The position numbers and the translations under genes were made by a program. From NCBI RefSeq assembly GCF_017833255.1, contig NZ_JAFIBU010000001.1, forward strand, positions 3,838,501-3,902,500: a DNA stretch of 64,000 nt, read 5' to 3'. Positions 7,697 to 16,978 of the stretch are shown here, piece after piece. The notes under the pieces were generated by a model. The model was given only the letters and a program-made list of their open reading frames with translations. It did no database searches and was not told the DNA's origin. The stretch's first letter is position 1, and each line of letters starts with the position of its first letter. Origin of the DNA: Paenibacillus sp. PvR098 (GTDB taxonomy: Bacteria; Bacillota; Bacilli; Paenibacillales; NBRC-103111).

Positions 7697-8713
7697 ATGC
7701 GTTATACGATGTTCGGCCATACGGGCCACCGCGTATCCTCGCTCGGGTTTGGGGCGATGAATCTACCCGGAGTGCCTTTCGAGCAAGCCAAGGCGGCACT
7801 GAATTACGCGCTGGATGAAGGGATTAATTATATCGATACAGCGGCAGGCTATCGAAACAGTGAAGAGATTATCGGGGAGAGCATTTCACACCGCCGCTCG
7901 GAATACTTTCTGGCGACGAAGACGAAGAACCGGGATTACGCCAGTGCGATGGAAGATATGGAGCGCAGCTTGAAACGAATGAAGACCGACGTTATTGACT
8001 TGGTTCAGATTCATTACGTTAATACGGTTCAGGAGTTTAAATCGGCGATGAACGAAGGCGGGTCGTATGAAGCGGCGCTGGAGATGAAACGTAAAGGACA
8101 TGTGCGTTACATCGGCATCACCGGACACCGGCCGGATTTGCTTGCGAAGTGGATCGTCAAAGGACAGTTCGATCAAGTGCTGTTTCATTTGAATTTGGCG
8201 CAGCCCTTTTCGCTGAATGAGCTTATCCCCGAGGCAACCAAACTGCATATGGGCAAAACAGCGATGAAACCGCTGTCAGGAGGATTTATTCAGCCTGTAT
8301 CTAAGGCGATGCGTTTCCCGCACAGTCAAGATGTGAACGTTGTGCTTTCGGGTATGGTGAGTGTGGATGAGGTCAAGGAGAACCTGGCTGCCATCCGCGA
8401 GGAAATTGGAGACGACGAGCGACGGGAGTTGGAAGACCTGGCTGCGGAGCTGGGGAGCCATAACTGTCGGCGCTGCAACTACTGTTCCTGTCCGCTAGAT
8501 ATTAAGATTCCTGATGTGATGATCTCCAGTCAGATCCGCAAGACGTTGGGGTTATTGCCGAAGGGTGACGAATTTTACCAGACGAATAAGGATAACATAT
8601 TATCTTGTGCCGATTACGAGCCTTGTAAGGACAAGCCGCTTTGTGAGCAGCAGTGTCCATATCAATTGCCTATGCGGCAAATGGTGATGGAGGCGGCCGG
8701 GTATTACGGTTAA
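7697..8713 (+). CDS. Aldo/keto reductase with C-terminal iron-sulfur-type cysteines
   Basis: 338-residue NAD(P)H-dependent oxidoreductase with a TIM-barrel fold. The catalytic tetrad is visible as Asp and Tyr in DTAAGYRNSEE, Lys in LATKTK and His in VQIHYV. The C-terminal quarter carries CRRCNYCSCP and, later, C-x6-C-x5-C-x3-C-type cysteines (SCADYEPCKDKPLCEQQCP), as in the AKR subgroup annotated as ferredoxin-like or 4Fe-4S-containing reductases, so a redox cluster is likely. The ATG at 7697 follows AGAGGGGG by 9 nt; an in-frame ATG at 7655 lacks a ribosome binding site. It lies 60 bp upstream of the aminopeptidase in the same direction. The substrate is unknown. Confidence 0.9.
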   Translation: MRYTMFGHTGHRVSSLGFGAMNLPGVPFEQAKAALNYALDEGINYIDTAAGYRNSEEIIGESISHRRSEYFLATKTKNRDYASAMEDMERSLKRMKTDVIDLVQIHYVNTVQEFKSAMNEGGSYEAALEMKRKGHVRYIGITGHRPDLLAKWIVKGQFDQVLFHLNLAQPFSLNELIPEATKLHMGKTAMKPLSGGFIQPVSKAMRFPHSQDVNVVLSGMVSVDEVKENLAAIREEIGDDERRELEDLAAELGSHNCRRCNYCSCPLDIKIPDVMISSQIRKTLGLLPKGDEFYQTNKDNILSCADYEPCKDKPLCEQQCPYQLPMRQMVMEAAGYYG

Positions 8714-8773
8714 GCGGCTGAGAATAGGAGTAAACCGCGGATTGCGGGAATAAGTGCCCGTGGGGATGGAGGA

Positions 8774-10399
8774 ATGAACCAATTGGAACCGCTTGATCGA
8801 TATGTGACACAAGAGATCAGCCTGAGGATTTATCCCGTATGGGATGGGCCGGGGGTCGAGAACGAAGCAGATGCGTACGGCGAAGAGGTCGAGGGTGCCC
8901 CAGAGGCACTCGCTGTGTTTATCACGCGGGAGGCGCTGGAGTCGGACGCGTGGACGACCTCTGCCGGTACGCAGGTGCCGGCGGAGGTTGTCCGCGCAGT
9001 CCGCGAGCTTGCGGCGCGAGGGCGGTTTACGGGCCGCCTCGGGGAGACCGAGGCGCTGCCCACACTGGGCCTGATGCCAGGCTATCAGGCCCTGCTCTTG
9101 TGCGGGCTGGGCGAAGCCGCCCGCGCCGAAGGCACAGACGCCTGGCGCGATGCCGGCGTCTATGCGGCCCGCGCCGCGCTCGGCCACGGGCTCGAGCGCC
9201 TTGCGGCGCCGCTGCCGCGCGCCGGGCGCGCGGCCGTTCGCGAGCTAGCGTTTGCGCTCGCGGAGGGGCTCTGGCTCGGCTGCTACCGCATGCCGAGCTT
9301 CGCCGCTTCGCGCGGTGCGGCGCCGCCCGCGCTCAAGGAGGTCGCCCTGCTGTGCGGCAGGGCGACTGTGGACGAGCGCGCCGGGCTGCGCCGCTCGTTG
9401 GAATCCGCGTACGCCATGGCTCTGGCGACGCATTACGCGCGCGATCTCACGAACCTGCCCGGCAACTATCTGTTGCCGGATACGCTCGCTCGCGAAGCGC
9501 AAACCTTAGCCGCCCGCTACGGGCTCGAATGTACGGTGCTCGATGAGCACGGCATTCGCGAGCAGGGGATGGGCGGCCTGGCCGCTGTTGGCGGGGGAAG
9601 CATCAACCCGCCGCGGATGATCGCTGTCCGCTACCGTGGGACGGATGATGAGAACGCCGATGTCATCGGCCTCGTCGGCAAAGGGATTACGTTCGATACG
9701 GGCGGGATCTCCCTGAAGAAGCCGGAGGGGATGGAGGAGATGATCAGCGATATGGGCGGCGCCGCGGTGCTGCTAGGTCTCATTCATGCTCTGGGACGGC
9801 TGAAGCCGCCGATTCACGCGCTTATTGTCATTCCCGCCGCGGAGAACATGCCATCCGGTTCTGCATTCAAGCCGGGCGATGTCATCACCGCCATGAACGG
9901 ACAGACGGTGGAAATTTTGAACACGGACGCGGAAGGACGCGTTGTGCTTGCGGACGGCGTGCTGTACGCCAAAGCGCTGGGAGCTACCCGGCTAATCGAC
10001 GTGGCCACGCTGACCGGCGCGGTGCTCGTAAGCTTCGCCGATGTAGCCACCGGCGCGGTGTCCAACGACGAGCCGTTCCTGCAGGAGCTGCTGTCCTATG
10101 CGCGGCAGGCGGGAGAGAAGGTATGGCCGTTTCCTAATTATCCGGAATACCATGACATGCTGAGAAGCCGGGTAGCGGATATCAAGAATGCCGCGTCCAA
10201 GGATCGTTGGGCCGGCAGCATTACCGCCGGCTTGTTCATCGGCTTCTTCGCGGGAACGACCCCTTGGGTGCATCTGGATACGGGGGGCACGGCGTGGCTG
10301 TGGAGCGAACGGGGTCCGGAGCCGCAGGGCGGCACGGGAGCGATGGTACGGACATTGGGGCACTATCTGTGCGGCTTTTCAAAGGTAGAAGAGATATAG
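8774..10399 (+). CDS. M17 leucyl aminopeptidase
   Basis: Cytosolic dizinc or dimanganese metallopeptidase removing N-terminal residues from peptides. The 541-residue protein has the family layout: a variable N-terminal domain, then GKGITFDTGGISLKK (metal and substrate ligands) and the signature NTDAEGRVVLADG near residue 385. GGAGG lies only 1 nt before the ATG at 8774; TTG at 8783 has about 10 nt spacing and may be the true start (3 residues shorter). The N-terminal third (about 9,000-9,450) is much more GC-rich than its neighbours, which opens long meaningless frames on both strands. It is followed by a convergent hairpin and a minus-strand gene. Confidence 0.92.
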   Translation: MNQLEPLDRYVTQEISLRIYPVWDGPGVENEADAYGEEVEGAPEALAVFITREALESDAWTTSAGTQVPAEVVRAVRELAARGRFTGRLGETEALPTLGLMPGYQALLLCGLGEAARAEGTDAWRDAGVYAARAALGHGLERLAAPLPRAGRAAVRELAFALAEGLWLGCYRMPSFAASRGAAPPALKEVALLCGRATVDERAGLRRSLESAYAMALATHYARDLTNLPGNYLLPDTLAREAQTLAARYGLECTVLDEHGIREQGMGGLAAVGGGSINPPRMIAVRYRGTDDENADVIGLVGKGITFDTGGISLKKPEGMEEMISDMGGAAVLLGLIHALGRLKPPIHALIVIPAAENMPSGSAFKPGDVITAMNGQTVEILNTDAEGRVVLADGVLYAKALGATRLIDVATLTGAVLVSFADVATGAVSNDEPFLQELLSYARQAGEKVWPFPNYPEYHDMLRSRVADIKNAASKDRWAGSITAGLFIGFFAGTTPWVHLDTGGTAWLWSERGPEPQGGTGAMVRTLGHYLCGFSKVEEI

Positions 10400-10423
10400 G
10401 ATTAAAGAGCGAATGGCTACAAA

Positions 10424-10516
10424 AAATAGCGGATTCAATAAGCGCTTCATCAGCTGTAATCCCGTCTTTCCGGGGGTCAAAGCACGAGGGTGAAGTCTTC
10501 TTGCAATCCGCTATTT
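10424..10516. terminator. Large bidirectional hairpin between convergent genes
   Basis: AAATAGCGGATT ending at 10435 pairs with AATCCGCTATTT (10505-10516), enclosing about 70 nt with further short stems (CCCG/CGGG near 10463-10474). It sits between the stop of the aminopeptidase gene and the stop of the opposing membrane-protein gene, as expected of a shared terminator. Confidence 0.65.
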
Positions 10517-10546
10517 CTGACTTTCGGCACGGTTACCGGGTGAGTC

Positions 10547-11131
10547 CTACGCTTGCTGCTGCTTGTCTGCGCCAGAGGGTAATCCGGACGAGGACAACAG
10601 CTGCATAGCTACGGCTTCCAAGTCGCTCATGCGAATCAGGAGCCGCGTCACTTCACTTGTAGTACATGGCAAGCTGCCCGTACGTTGCGCGAGCTGGCAT
10701 AGATCAATACCGACCCAGCCCTGCTTGCGGGGATGCAGGGACAAATCAAAAGGGAGTACGGTTAATGAGGCTTCCTTGGTTCCCTGATGGCGATCGGGAA
10801 TTCCGGTAAGCTCCGGTATCTCGCTCATTTGATTCAAATGAAAAAACAGCTTGCCGGTTCCACGGTTCCAACGGATAAAACCGGGAGTGAACGAAATGGC
10901 CAGTATCGGATCGCCGCCGACCGTCAGCTTGACGAACCGTACGCTTTTCTTGGGGACTGCGTCCGCATATTGGTTCTTGATCATATCAGGCAGCAGAGGA
11001 ACGATCACAACTGGAAGTGCACTTGCTGCGTATAAATATATAGCTGATTCATAATAAATCGCAAAGCCCAGCAACCCGGCAAAAGCTATAATGGATAAGC
11101 AGAGCCAACCCATTTTGGACTTAGACGTCAC
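10547..11131 (-). CDS. Two-TM membrane protein of unknown function
   Basis: 194 residues. Two hydrophobic segments near the N-terminus (about 8-27 and 31-48) are followed by a soluble domain (about 60-190) with mixed beta character, and the C-terminus is rich in Gln. The topology suggests a hairpin anchor with the soluble domain on the cytosolic side. I do not recognise a family. It is transcribed convergently to the aminopeptidase gene. The start is the ATG at 11131; a clear ribosome binding site was not identified with certainty (upstream minus-strand sequence is GGGGGAATT-like). Confidence 0.7.
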   Translation of the reverse strand: MTSKSKMGWLCLSIIAFAGLLGFAIYYESAIYLYAASALPVVIVPLLPDMIKNQYADAVPKKSVRFVKLTVGGDPILAISFTPGFIRWNRGTGKLFFHLNQMSEIPELTGIPDRHQGTKEASLTVLPFDLSLHPRKQGWVGIDLCQLAQRTGSLPCTTSEVTRLLIRMSDLEAVAMQLLSSSGLPSGADKQQQA

Positions 11132-11595
11132 ACGGAATTCCCCCAGAATGATGAAATGATGAATGGCAAAAAAGGCATTCCTATCTTATCATAATGCTAT
11201 TCGCCTTTGAAATGGTATAACAGCTTCATAAATGTAAAATTTTTGTAATGAACATTGATTGTCGGGTTAGGATTGGGGGTAATGGCTATAGAATCACTTC
11301 TTTGGATCAAGCCAAGCTTGCGAAGAAAAACGGTTGCATTCTTTTCCAGACCGAAATTTTAATTTACAGGAATGGGATATCCCATTAGCCTTCGATAGAT
11401 GGAATGCGATTTAATTCCTTTAGAGAGCTCTTCGGATGGATAGAGCTTGTTCTCACCTCGTTTAGAAGTCACGGAAGCCGGGTGGTTTACGCTAACCGGG
11501 CACTTCATGAACATCGTAAGATAAAGCAGCTGTACCCGTAATTTTAACATGATGTCGCATTCACGGGGTTCATTTGTGGAGGAGGGATCTTATCC
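11132..11595. other. Intergenic region between divergent genes
   Basis: 464 bp upstream of a minus-strand membrane-protein gene and a plus-strand kinase gene. It contains the palindrome AATGGGATATCCCATT near 11371 and GGAGGAGGGAT before the kinase start. A 63-codon minus-strand frame (11359-11550) has no ribosome binding site and no recognisable domain. No riboswitch was recognised. Confidence 0.45.
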
Positions 11596-13788
11596 ATGGA
11601 GCAGAACAAATGGTTTGAACACAGTTTTGCTTTTGCACCGATCGGTATGGCGGTGATTTCATTAAACGGAAGCTTTATCAGAGTGAATCAAGCCTTCACC
11701 CGATTGTTAGGCTACACGGATGAAGAGCTGCTGAAGATGCAGGAACCCGACATTACATTTCACGGTGATCGGCCCGTTACGGATGCTTCTGTCCTTTCTC
11801 TGCTGTCGGGTTCGATGCATTCTCAGCCATTCGAGAAACGGTATATTCATAAGCTTGGTCATTCCCTGAGAGTCTCCATCGAGGTTTCACTGATTCCTGG
11901 TGAGCCGGAGGGGAAGCGCTATGTACACGTGTTCGTAAGCGAAACGCCAAGGGATCAAGTAGTCAAGGCTCCCCATCCGGAGATTGCCGAACTGCTTGAA
12001 CTGATATCGGAGCATAGTAAAGACATTATCGGCTACGGTGTGGACAGGATATTCCGCTATGTTTCTCCTGCAGCGCTGTGGAAGCTTCTTGGTTACAAAC
12101 CAGAGGATATCCTGGGAAGGCATGTGAGAGAATTCTTGCACCCTGAGGATGTTTGGTTGCTGAGCAGGGAAAAAACGTTGGACGAGGAACGCTTTAATTG
12201 CCGCATCTGTAGAAAAGACGGAAGGTATGCCTGGTTTGAAGTGACGGTAAAGAGCATTTGGGATGCAAACGGAACTGGGCAAAAAGCGATATACGTCGCA
12301 CGTGATATCACGGTACGCGAACAGATGCTGTCAGCGCTGAGGAACAGCCAACGCAGCTTGGCGGAGGCGCAGCGTATTGCAGGCCTCGGCAGTTGGGAAT
12401 GGGACATCGCCGCAGACAGGTTTACGCTCTCGGATGAAACGTATCGTATTTTTGAATCGAATTCGCTTTCATTTGACGGGACTTGCGGGAATTTTCTGGA
12501 GCTGATCCATACGGAAGACCGGGAAGCGGTCTATACGGCTATCCAAGGGGCCTTGGCTGGAAGCCCTTTTAATCTGGAATGCTTGGTCACTCTGAAGAAT
12601 AACAGAGTAAAACATATTCGGATGCAAGGAGTCGCCACGAGGAACGAGAAACGCCAAGAGGGCAAGCTTCATGGAACGGTCCAGGATATTACGAACCAGA
12701 AGCTGATGCTTCAAATGCTGGAAGAAAGCGTGGACAGATACATATCGCTAAAAAAATACAACTTAGATGGGGTCATTTCCCTGAACATGCACGGGATTAT
12801 TACTTCCGTCAATCCGGCTGCAGAACAAATATCCGGTTATACGGCACTGGATTTGATCGGTATGCATTATACGGATCTGACCACCAAAGAAGAAGCTGAT
12901 TGGGCGAAGCAGCTGATTCAGCGAATCAAGTCCGAGGGCTATTTCAACAGCGCCGAGATCCAAATTCGCCACAGGCAGGGGGGCATCATTGATCTGTTGG
13001 TGACGCCTGCTCCAATCTTTGTAAGCCGCAAGCAGGTGGGATGTTACATTATTGCCAAGGACATTACGGATCAGAAGCGTAAAGACGAGCTGCTGCTCAA
13101 ATCGGAGAAACTTACGATTGCCGGCCAGCTCGCTGCCGGTGTCGCTCACGAAATTCGTAACCCGCTGACGGCTTTGAAGGGCTTCGTTCAGCTCATGAGT
13201 CGTTCGGTGGAATATCATAGCAAATATTTGCCCATCATGTTAGAGGAGCTGGAACGTATTGAGCTGATCATCAACGAGCTGTTGATGCTGGCCAAGCCGC
13301 AAGCGATTCAAATGAAAAGGGCGGACTTGTCCGCCATTTTACATGATGTGGTGCTCCTCCTTGGAGCCCAAGCGATGCTCCAAGACATTGAAATCGGTTT
13401 GAATAAGCCCGCCGGGAAGCTAATGATTCTCTGCGATCGGAGTCAGATCAAACAGGTATTCATTAATTTTTTGAAGAATTCAATGGAGTCGATGACAGAG
13501 GGCGGCCGAATCGACGTTGAGCTGAAATCGGGGGGCGACTCACAAGGCATCGTTCGCATTAGCGATCAAGGGTGCGGCATACCCAAGGAACAGCTACGAC
13601 TGATCGGCGAGCCCTTCTATTCTACCAAAGAATCCGGGACTGGACTTGGGCTCTTGGTCAGTCACAAAATCATCGAACATCACGGAGGAAAAATTACTAT
13701 CGAAAGCGAAATCAATGTAGGAACGACGATTGAAGTTACCTTGCCCACTGCGTCAGGTGATATGGCGCCAATTAATGAAAAGGAGTGA
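11596..13788 (+). CDS. Soluble four-PAS sensor histidine kinase (KinA/KinE-like)
   Basis: 730 residues without membrane segments. Four PAS domains can be seen in series (about 8-120, 133-240, 255-370 and 380-500), several ending in the DITxxK/R-type linker. They are followed by HisKA with AAGVAHEIRNPLTALKGF (phospho-acceptor His518) and HATPase_c with N (NFLKNSMESM), G1 (DQGCGIP) and G2 (GTGLGL) boxes. The architecture matches the phosphorelay kinases KinA/KinE that feed Spo0F/Spo0A at sporulation onset; that target is inferred, as no cognate response regulator is adjacent. GGAGGAGGGATC precedes the ATG. The downstream molybdenum oxidoreductase starts only 5 nt after the stop, so the two are probably co-transcribed. 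Confidence 0.9.
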   Translation: MEQNKWFEHSFAFAPIGMAVISLNGSFIRVNQAFTRLLGYTDEELLKMQEPDITFHGDRPVTDASVLSLLSGSMHSQPFEKRYIHKLGHSLRVSIEVSLIPGEPEGKRYVHVFVSETPRDQVVKAPHPEIAELLELISEHSKDIIGYGVDRIFRYVSPAALWKLLGYKPEDILGRHVREFLHPEDVWLLSREKTLDEERFNCRICRKDGRYAWFEVTVKSIWDANGTGQKAIYVARDITVREQMLSALRNSQRSLAEAQRIAGLGSWEWDIAADRFTLSDETYRIFESNSLSFDGTCGNFLELIHTEDREAVYTAIQGALAGSPFNLECLVTLKNNRVKHIRMQGVATRNEKRQEGKLHGTVQDITNQKLMLQMLEESVDRYISLKKYNLDGVISLNMHGIITSVNPAAEQISGYTALDLIGMHYTDLTTKEEADWAKQLIQRIKSEGYFNSAEIQIRHRQGGIIDLLVTPAPIFVSRKQVGCYIIAKDITDQKRKDELLLKSEKLTIAGQLAAGVAHEIRNPLTALKGFVQLMSRSVEYHSKYLPIMLEELERIELIINELLMLAKPQAIQMKRADLSAILHDVVLLLGAQAMLQDIEIGLNKPAGKLMILCDRSQIKQVFINFLKNSMESMTEGGRIDVELKSGGDSQGIVRISDQGCGIPKEQLRLIGEPFYSTKESGTGLGLLVSHKIIEHHGGKITIESEINVGTTIEVTLPTASGDMAPINEKE

Positions 13789-13793
13789 AACAA

Positions 13794-14396
13794 ATGAGCT
13801 TCGAACAACCATCACAAGGAAGAGCTTCGGAGGCGGACCGAATCCCTCCCGGCCAAACGCTGACCGCCGGCTTTCCGGTGCTTCATTATGGCAGCGTACC
13901 TTATTATAGGGATATGAGTAAGTGGGATTTGCGCATTTTCGGATTGGTGGAGGAAGAGGCCGCCATCAGCTACAGCGAGTTTATGGCTTTGCCGCGGCAG
14001 GAGTTCAAGAACGATATCCATTGCGTAACCACTTGGTCTAAGCTGGATAACGTATGGGAAGGCCTTGCTGTATCCACGATCATGGAGCGGGTGAAGCTGA
14101 AGCCGGAGGCGCAGTACGTGATGCTGCACGCTGAGCAGGGCTGGACGACGAATCTGCCGATAGCTGACTTCCTGCGCGAAACCAGCTTCTTCGGCATCAA
14201 GCACGGCGGAGAACTCTTGACTCCGGAGCATGGATATCCGGTTCGGATGGTCGTTCCGCACCTCTACTTCTGGAAGAGCGCCAAATGGCTTCGCGGAATT
14301 GAGTTTATGGAGAAGGATAAGCCAGGTTTCTGGGAGCGTAATGGGTACCATATGTACGGAGATCCGTTCAAAGAACAAAGGTATGATTTTGATTGA
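13794..14396 (+). CDS. Sulfite-oxidase-like molybdopterin oxidoreductase (YuiH-like)
   Basis: 200-residue protein with the oxidoreductase molybdopterin-binding domain (sulfite oxidase/MsrP superfamily). The molybdenum-ligating cysteine is expected in HCVTTWS; GYPVRMVVPHLYFWKSAKWLRGIEF is the typical core end. No Tat signal is visible, so it is likely cytosolic. The ATG at 13794 lies 9 nt after AAAGGAG; an in-frame GTG at 13785 overlaps that site. The C-terminus GDPFKEQRYDFD is notable: the DNA encoding it, plus the following terminator, is repeated at about 22.6 kb (same peptide, synonymous changes) and, degraded, at about 44.0 kb. The gene's 3' end therefore marks the left boundary of an inserted element. 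The physiological substrate is unknown. Confidence 0.88.
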   Translation: MSFEQPSQGRASEADRIPPGQTLTAGFPVLHYGSVPYYRDMSKWDLRIFGLVEEEAAISYSEFMALPRQEFKNDIHCVTTWSKLDNVWEGLAVSTIMERVKLKPEAQYVMLHAEQGWTTNLPIADFLRETSFFGIKHGGELLTPEHGYPVRMVVPHLYFWKSAKWLRGIEFMEKDKPGFWERNGYHMYGDPFKEQRYDFD

Positions 14397-14447
14397 AAGG
14401 TGCATAAGAAGAACTCACTCAGCGATAGATCTGAGTGAGTTCTTTTT
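14343..14447 (+). repeat. Copy A of the yuiH-3'-end/terminator repeat (putative left attachment side)
   Basis: Covers the last 18 codons of the yuiH-like gene and its terminator (GAACTCACTCAG 14411-14422 with CTGAGTGAGTTC 14431-14442, then T's). A 35-nt stretch (14385-14419) is identical to 22642-22676. Confidence 0.8.
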
Positions 14448-14829
14448 GTTGATTAGTGGGAGACTGAGAAGAACTGAATACACGATACGCACACGAACTA
14501 ATGAAGTTTTGGACGGATAATAATGTTTCCGCATACGGCACATGTGGAGTGTTGTGTGCCGCTCGTAAGGAAGTAGTATTTCAGATTAGCTTTTACCTTT
14601 CATTATAATTGATAGAGCCTAAGTGGAGTCAGCGCTTAGGCTTTCCTTATGTACAGATACTGTAGGGCAGAAGTGAAAGATATTAATATTCAGGAAATGG
14701 AAGGGGATTGAAGAAACTTGTCGAAAATAGATTTGGTGAACGGTACAAGCAGCAATATGCTGAGGGAATTTGATTTTTATAGGTTCAGTGAAATAAGTTC
14801 TTTCTAGAGATCGTTGAGGAGAGATAGGA
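14448..14829. other. Left edge of the inserted element
   Basis: About 380 bp without a gene. It includes a CACATGTG octamer inside the inverted repeat CGGCACA/TGTGCCG (14536-14542 and about 14555-14561) and a terminator-like stem AGCCTAAG (14616-14623) with CTTAGGCT (14635-14642). GAGGAGAGATAGG precedes the nuclease gene start. Confidence 0.55.
14539..14546. repeat. CACATGTG site 1
   Basis: The octamer palindrome lies within CGGCACATGTGGA, a 13-mer shared exactly with site 3 (20189-20201). It lies between the yuiH terminator and the nuclease gene. Confidence 0.6.
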
Positions 14830-16770
14830 ATGATATTTTCAAATCCTGAAAGATTTAACTTTTACAAAGCAGAGAATGAAGCAAAAAAAGGATACGATAA
14901 CTTAATAAAGTTCATAGAGAACCAATTAGAATCTCACGGTATCGAAGTAGTCATTGGAATCTTAAAGGCTTCTGGTATTGCTGTGAACCTTTACGGCAGC
15001 AAAAAACATGGGAAAATATTTAATGATTTGATTAAGCAGCTACTATCTAAAGTTACTATTGAAGAAAAAGAAAAAATAGATGCTTTAATTACTGAATCTT
15101 CCAATCTTGAAGACATAATAGGTATCTTTAATCAAATGCGAACAGACTTCTTTAATAAATTTGAAAAAATGGACTATAAGTATCAAGTTGTTTCTTATTT
15201 GTTATCTTTAGAGGGCTATCTAAGTTTATTAAATAGTGATGCGCATGAAAGTTATAATCTTAATCAGAAAACTGCATTATGGGATACTGCAATTGAGTCT
15301 TCAGGTATGATTTTAAAATACTTTATGTTTAAAGATTACGAATTTAGCGGAAGTAAGAAATCTATTAATCCATTATTTCTAGAGGTATCAAAAAGTCATA
15401 TTTTCTTTAGCTCTTATTGGAATGAGATAAATGATCTTCTAGAGTATTGGAAATACTCAAATTTAGATATCACATTAAACTCGAACGGGCGGACCTCTTT
15501 AGAAATACTAGATACTGAGTTCGAACTAAATAATTTAATATCAAATGATAGATTTAATAATCTACGAGAAGGTTGGCAAATGAGTGCCCTAGGTGAAATA
15601 GTATCTAAAATAAAAAAGGAGGATCAACGACAAGATATTCTTTCTGAGACAACTGATCGATTGACATATCTATTTGCAGCTTTGTATTTTGGATCACCAA
15701 CTTTAGAAGAAAAAGTGGAGAATATAAAACTATCGAAATGGATTGATGCATACCAATTATTAATAAAAGAGAGTAAAAACTTTTTAAACAGAAACATGAA
15801 AAAAAATAGTCATAAATTAAAGGAGGTTTGCATAAGCAAAACAAAAAAAATGTGGAAAGAGCTTTACAAAAATAATGGATTTTCTAGTGTTGAATTTAGT
15901 GTCATAATGGATTTTTTCACCTTTAATAATAAATCACAAGATCTAGTAGATTGTCCGTTTATTCCCGTTGATGACCAATTAGTAGTTCTGCCATCACTCA
16001 CTGCGAATGTTGATGTAGCAAGGGCCCTTGCTTCTAATTTTCTTAACAGCAATGTTAATTTGGATTTTAAAGGTGAAGGTTTTGAAAATAGAGTAAAAGC
16101 AGGTTTTAACATAAATAAGATAAGAAACTCTAGACTATATAAAAAAACTGATGAGACAGAGTATGAATGTGATGTAGCCTTTATGATCGAGAATGATATT
16201 TTTTTCGTAGAGTGTAAGGCTCATGTGCAGCCATTTACAACACGACAGCATGCAAATCATATATATAAATTATATAAGGAAACTTTCCAATTAAACAGAA
16301 TAGCTGATTTTTTCAGTAGTAATATTAGTCTAGTTAAGGAACAACTCAAATTAAACGATGATTTTATTATAAAGAATACCCATCGTATTTTATTAACTAC
16401 CTCCATGATTGGAACACCAATGCATATTAATGGAGTCCATATAATTGATGAATCTGCTTTTACAATGTTTATAGATAGGAAACCTCCTTCATTAATGTTG
16501 ATTAATAACGGAGATTATAAAAGGGAGTATACAGATAAATTTGACATCTATAATGGAGAGATAACAGTTGAAAATACAATTCAGTTTTTAAATTCCCCTC
16601 CTCAGATACAAATTCTTAAGGAGTTTTATACAAAGAGGAATTTGAATTTGAATCTATTTGATATTAATAGGTATATTAAGGTTAACAAAACAATTCATAT
16701 CGGAGATGAAATAAATAGTGTAGATGAAGTTCTAATCAATAAATTTTATACTGGAAAGATTGAAGTATAA
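14830..16770 (+). CDS. Large protein with C-terminal PD-(D/E)XK nuclease-like domain
   Basis: 646 residues, strongly AT-rich compared with the chromosomal genes on either side. About 380 mostly helical N-terminal residues show no recognised domain. The C-terminal third carries a restriction-endonuclease-fold signature: Glu419 in GFENRVK, Asp448 in CDVAF and Glu461-x-Lys463 in FVECKAH, each at the end of a predicted strand as in NERD, Mrr and related nucleases. No membrane segment or signal peptide is seen. The ribosome binding site is GAGGAGAGATAGG just before the ATG. It is the only intact long gene in the decayed element and stands alone, with no methylase or helicase nearby. A solitary anti-phage or anti-plasmid defence role is inference; a DNA repair or housekeeping nuclease is possible. 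Confidence 0.7.
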   Translation: MIFSNPERFNFYKAENEAKKGYDNLIKFIENQLESHGIEVVIGILKASGIAVNLYGSKKHGKIFNDLIKQLLSKVTIEEKEKIDALITESSNLEDIIGIFNQMRTDFFNKFEKMDYKYQVVSYLLSLEGYLSLLNSDAHESYNLNQKTALWDTAIESSGMILKYFMFKDYEFSGSKKSINPLFLEVSKSHIFFSSYWNEINDLLEYWKYSNLDITLNSNGRTSLEILDTEFELNNLISNDRFNNLREGWQMSALGEIVSKIKKEDQRQDILSETTDRLTYLFAALYFGSPTLEEKVENIKLSKWIDAYQLLIKESKNFLNRNMKKNSHKLKEVCISKTKKMWKELYKNNGFSSVEFSVIMDFFTFNNKSQDLVDCPFIPVDDQLVVLPSLTANVDVARALASNFLNSNVNLDFKGEGFENRVKAGFNINKIRNSRLYKKTDETEYECDVAFMIENDIFFVECKAHVQPFTTRQHANHIYKLYKETFQLNRIADFFSSNISLVKEQLKLNDDFIIKNTHRILLTTSMIGTPMHINGVHIIDESAFTMFIDRKPPSLMLINNGDYKREYTDKFDIYNGEITVENTIQFLNSPPQIQILKEFYTKRNLNLNLFDINRYIKVNKTIHIGDEINSVDEVLINKFYTGKIEV

Positions 16771-16920
16771 ATATTATCAGCGGCGGCATTGTGTTGGAAT
16801 TTACCATGTTCTGAGAAATTATTATTATGTGCGGCGGAGATCATGGTTGCGGTGTACCGAACTGTATAAATGATAAGCGAATACTGCCACATCGATAGGT
16901 TGTCAATTTTGCGCAAACCA

Positions 16921-16928
16921 CACATGTG
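16921..16928. repeat. CACATGTG site 2
   Basis: Octamer in CCACACATGTGGAGG, between the nuclease gene stop (16770) and the truncated recombinase gene (ends at 16967). It shares CACATGTGGAG with site 1. Confidence 0.6.
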
Positions 16929-16955
16929 GAGGTGACAGTGTTACTTAAATGGAAA

Positions 16956-16978
16956 GGGGCTTCCGACTAAGCCCCCTG
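16956..16978 (-). terminator. Terminator-like hairpin at the recombinase stop
   Basis: GGGGCTT (16956-16962) pairs with AAGCCCC (16969-16975). Read on the minus strand it overlaps the stop codon of the recombinase fragment and is followed by TTTCC. Confidence 0.5.

Noticed and set aside
8839..9546. Long plus-strand frame (235 codons) overlapping the aminopeptidase gene
   Set aside because: It is Arg/Ala/Gly-rich, lies in the very GC-rich part of the M17 gene and has no motif or ribosome binding site; a composition artefact.
11359..11550. 63-codon minus-strand frame in the gap before the four-PAS kinase gene
   Set aside because: No ribosome binding site and no family; retained only as a note in the intergenic entry.
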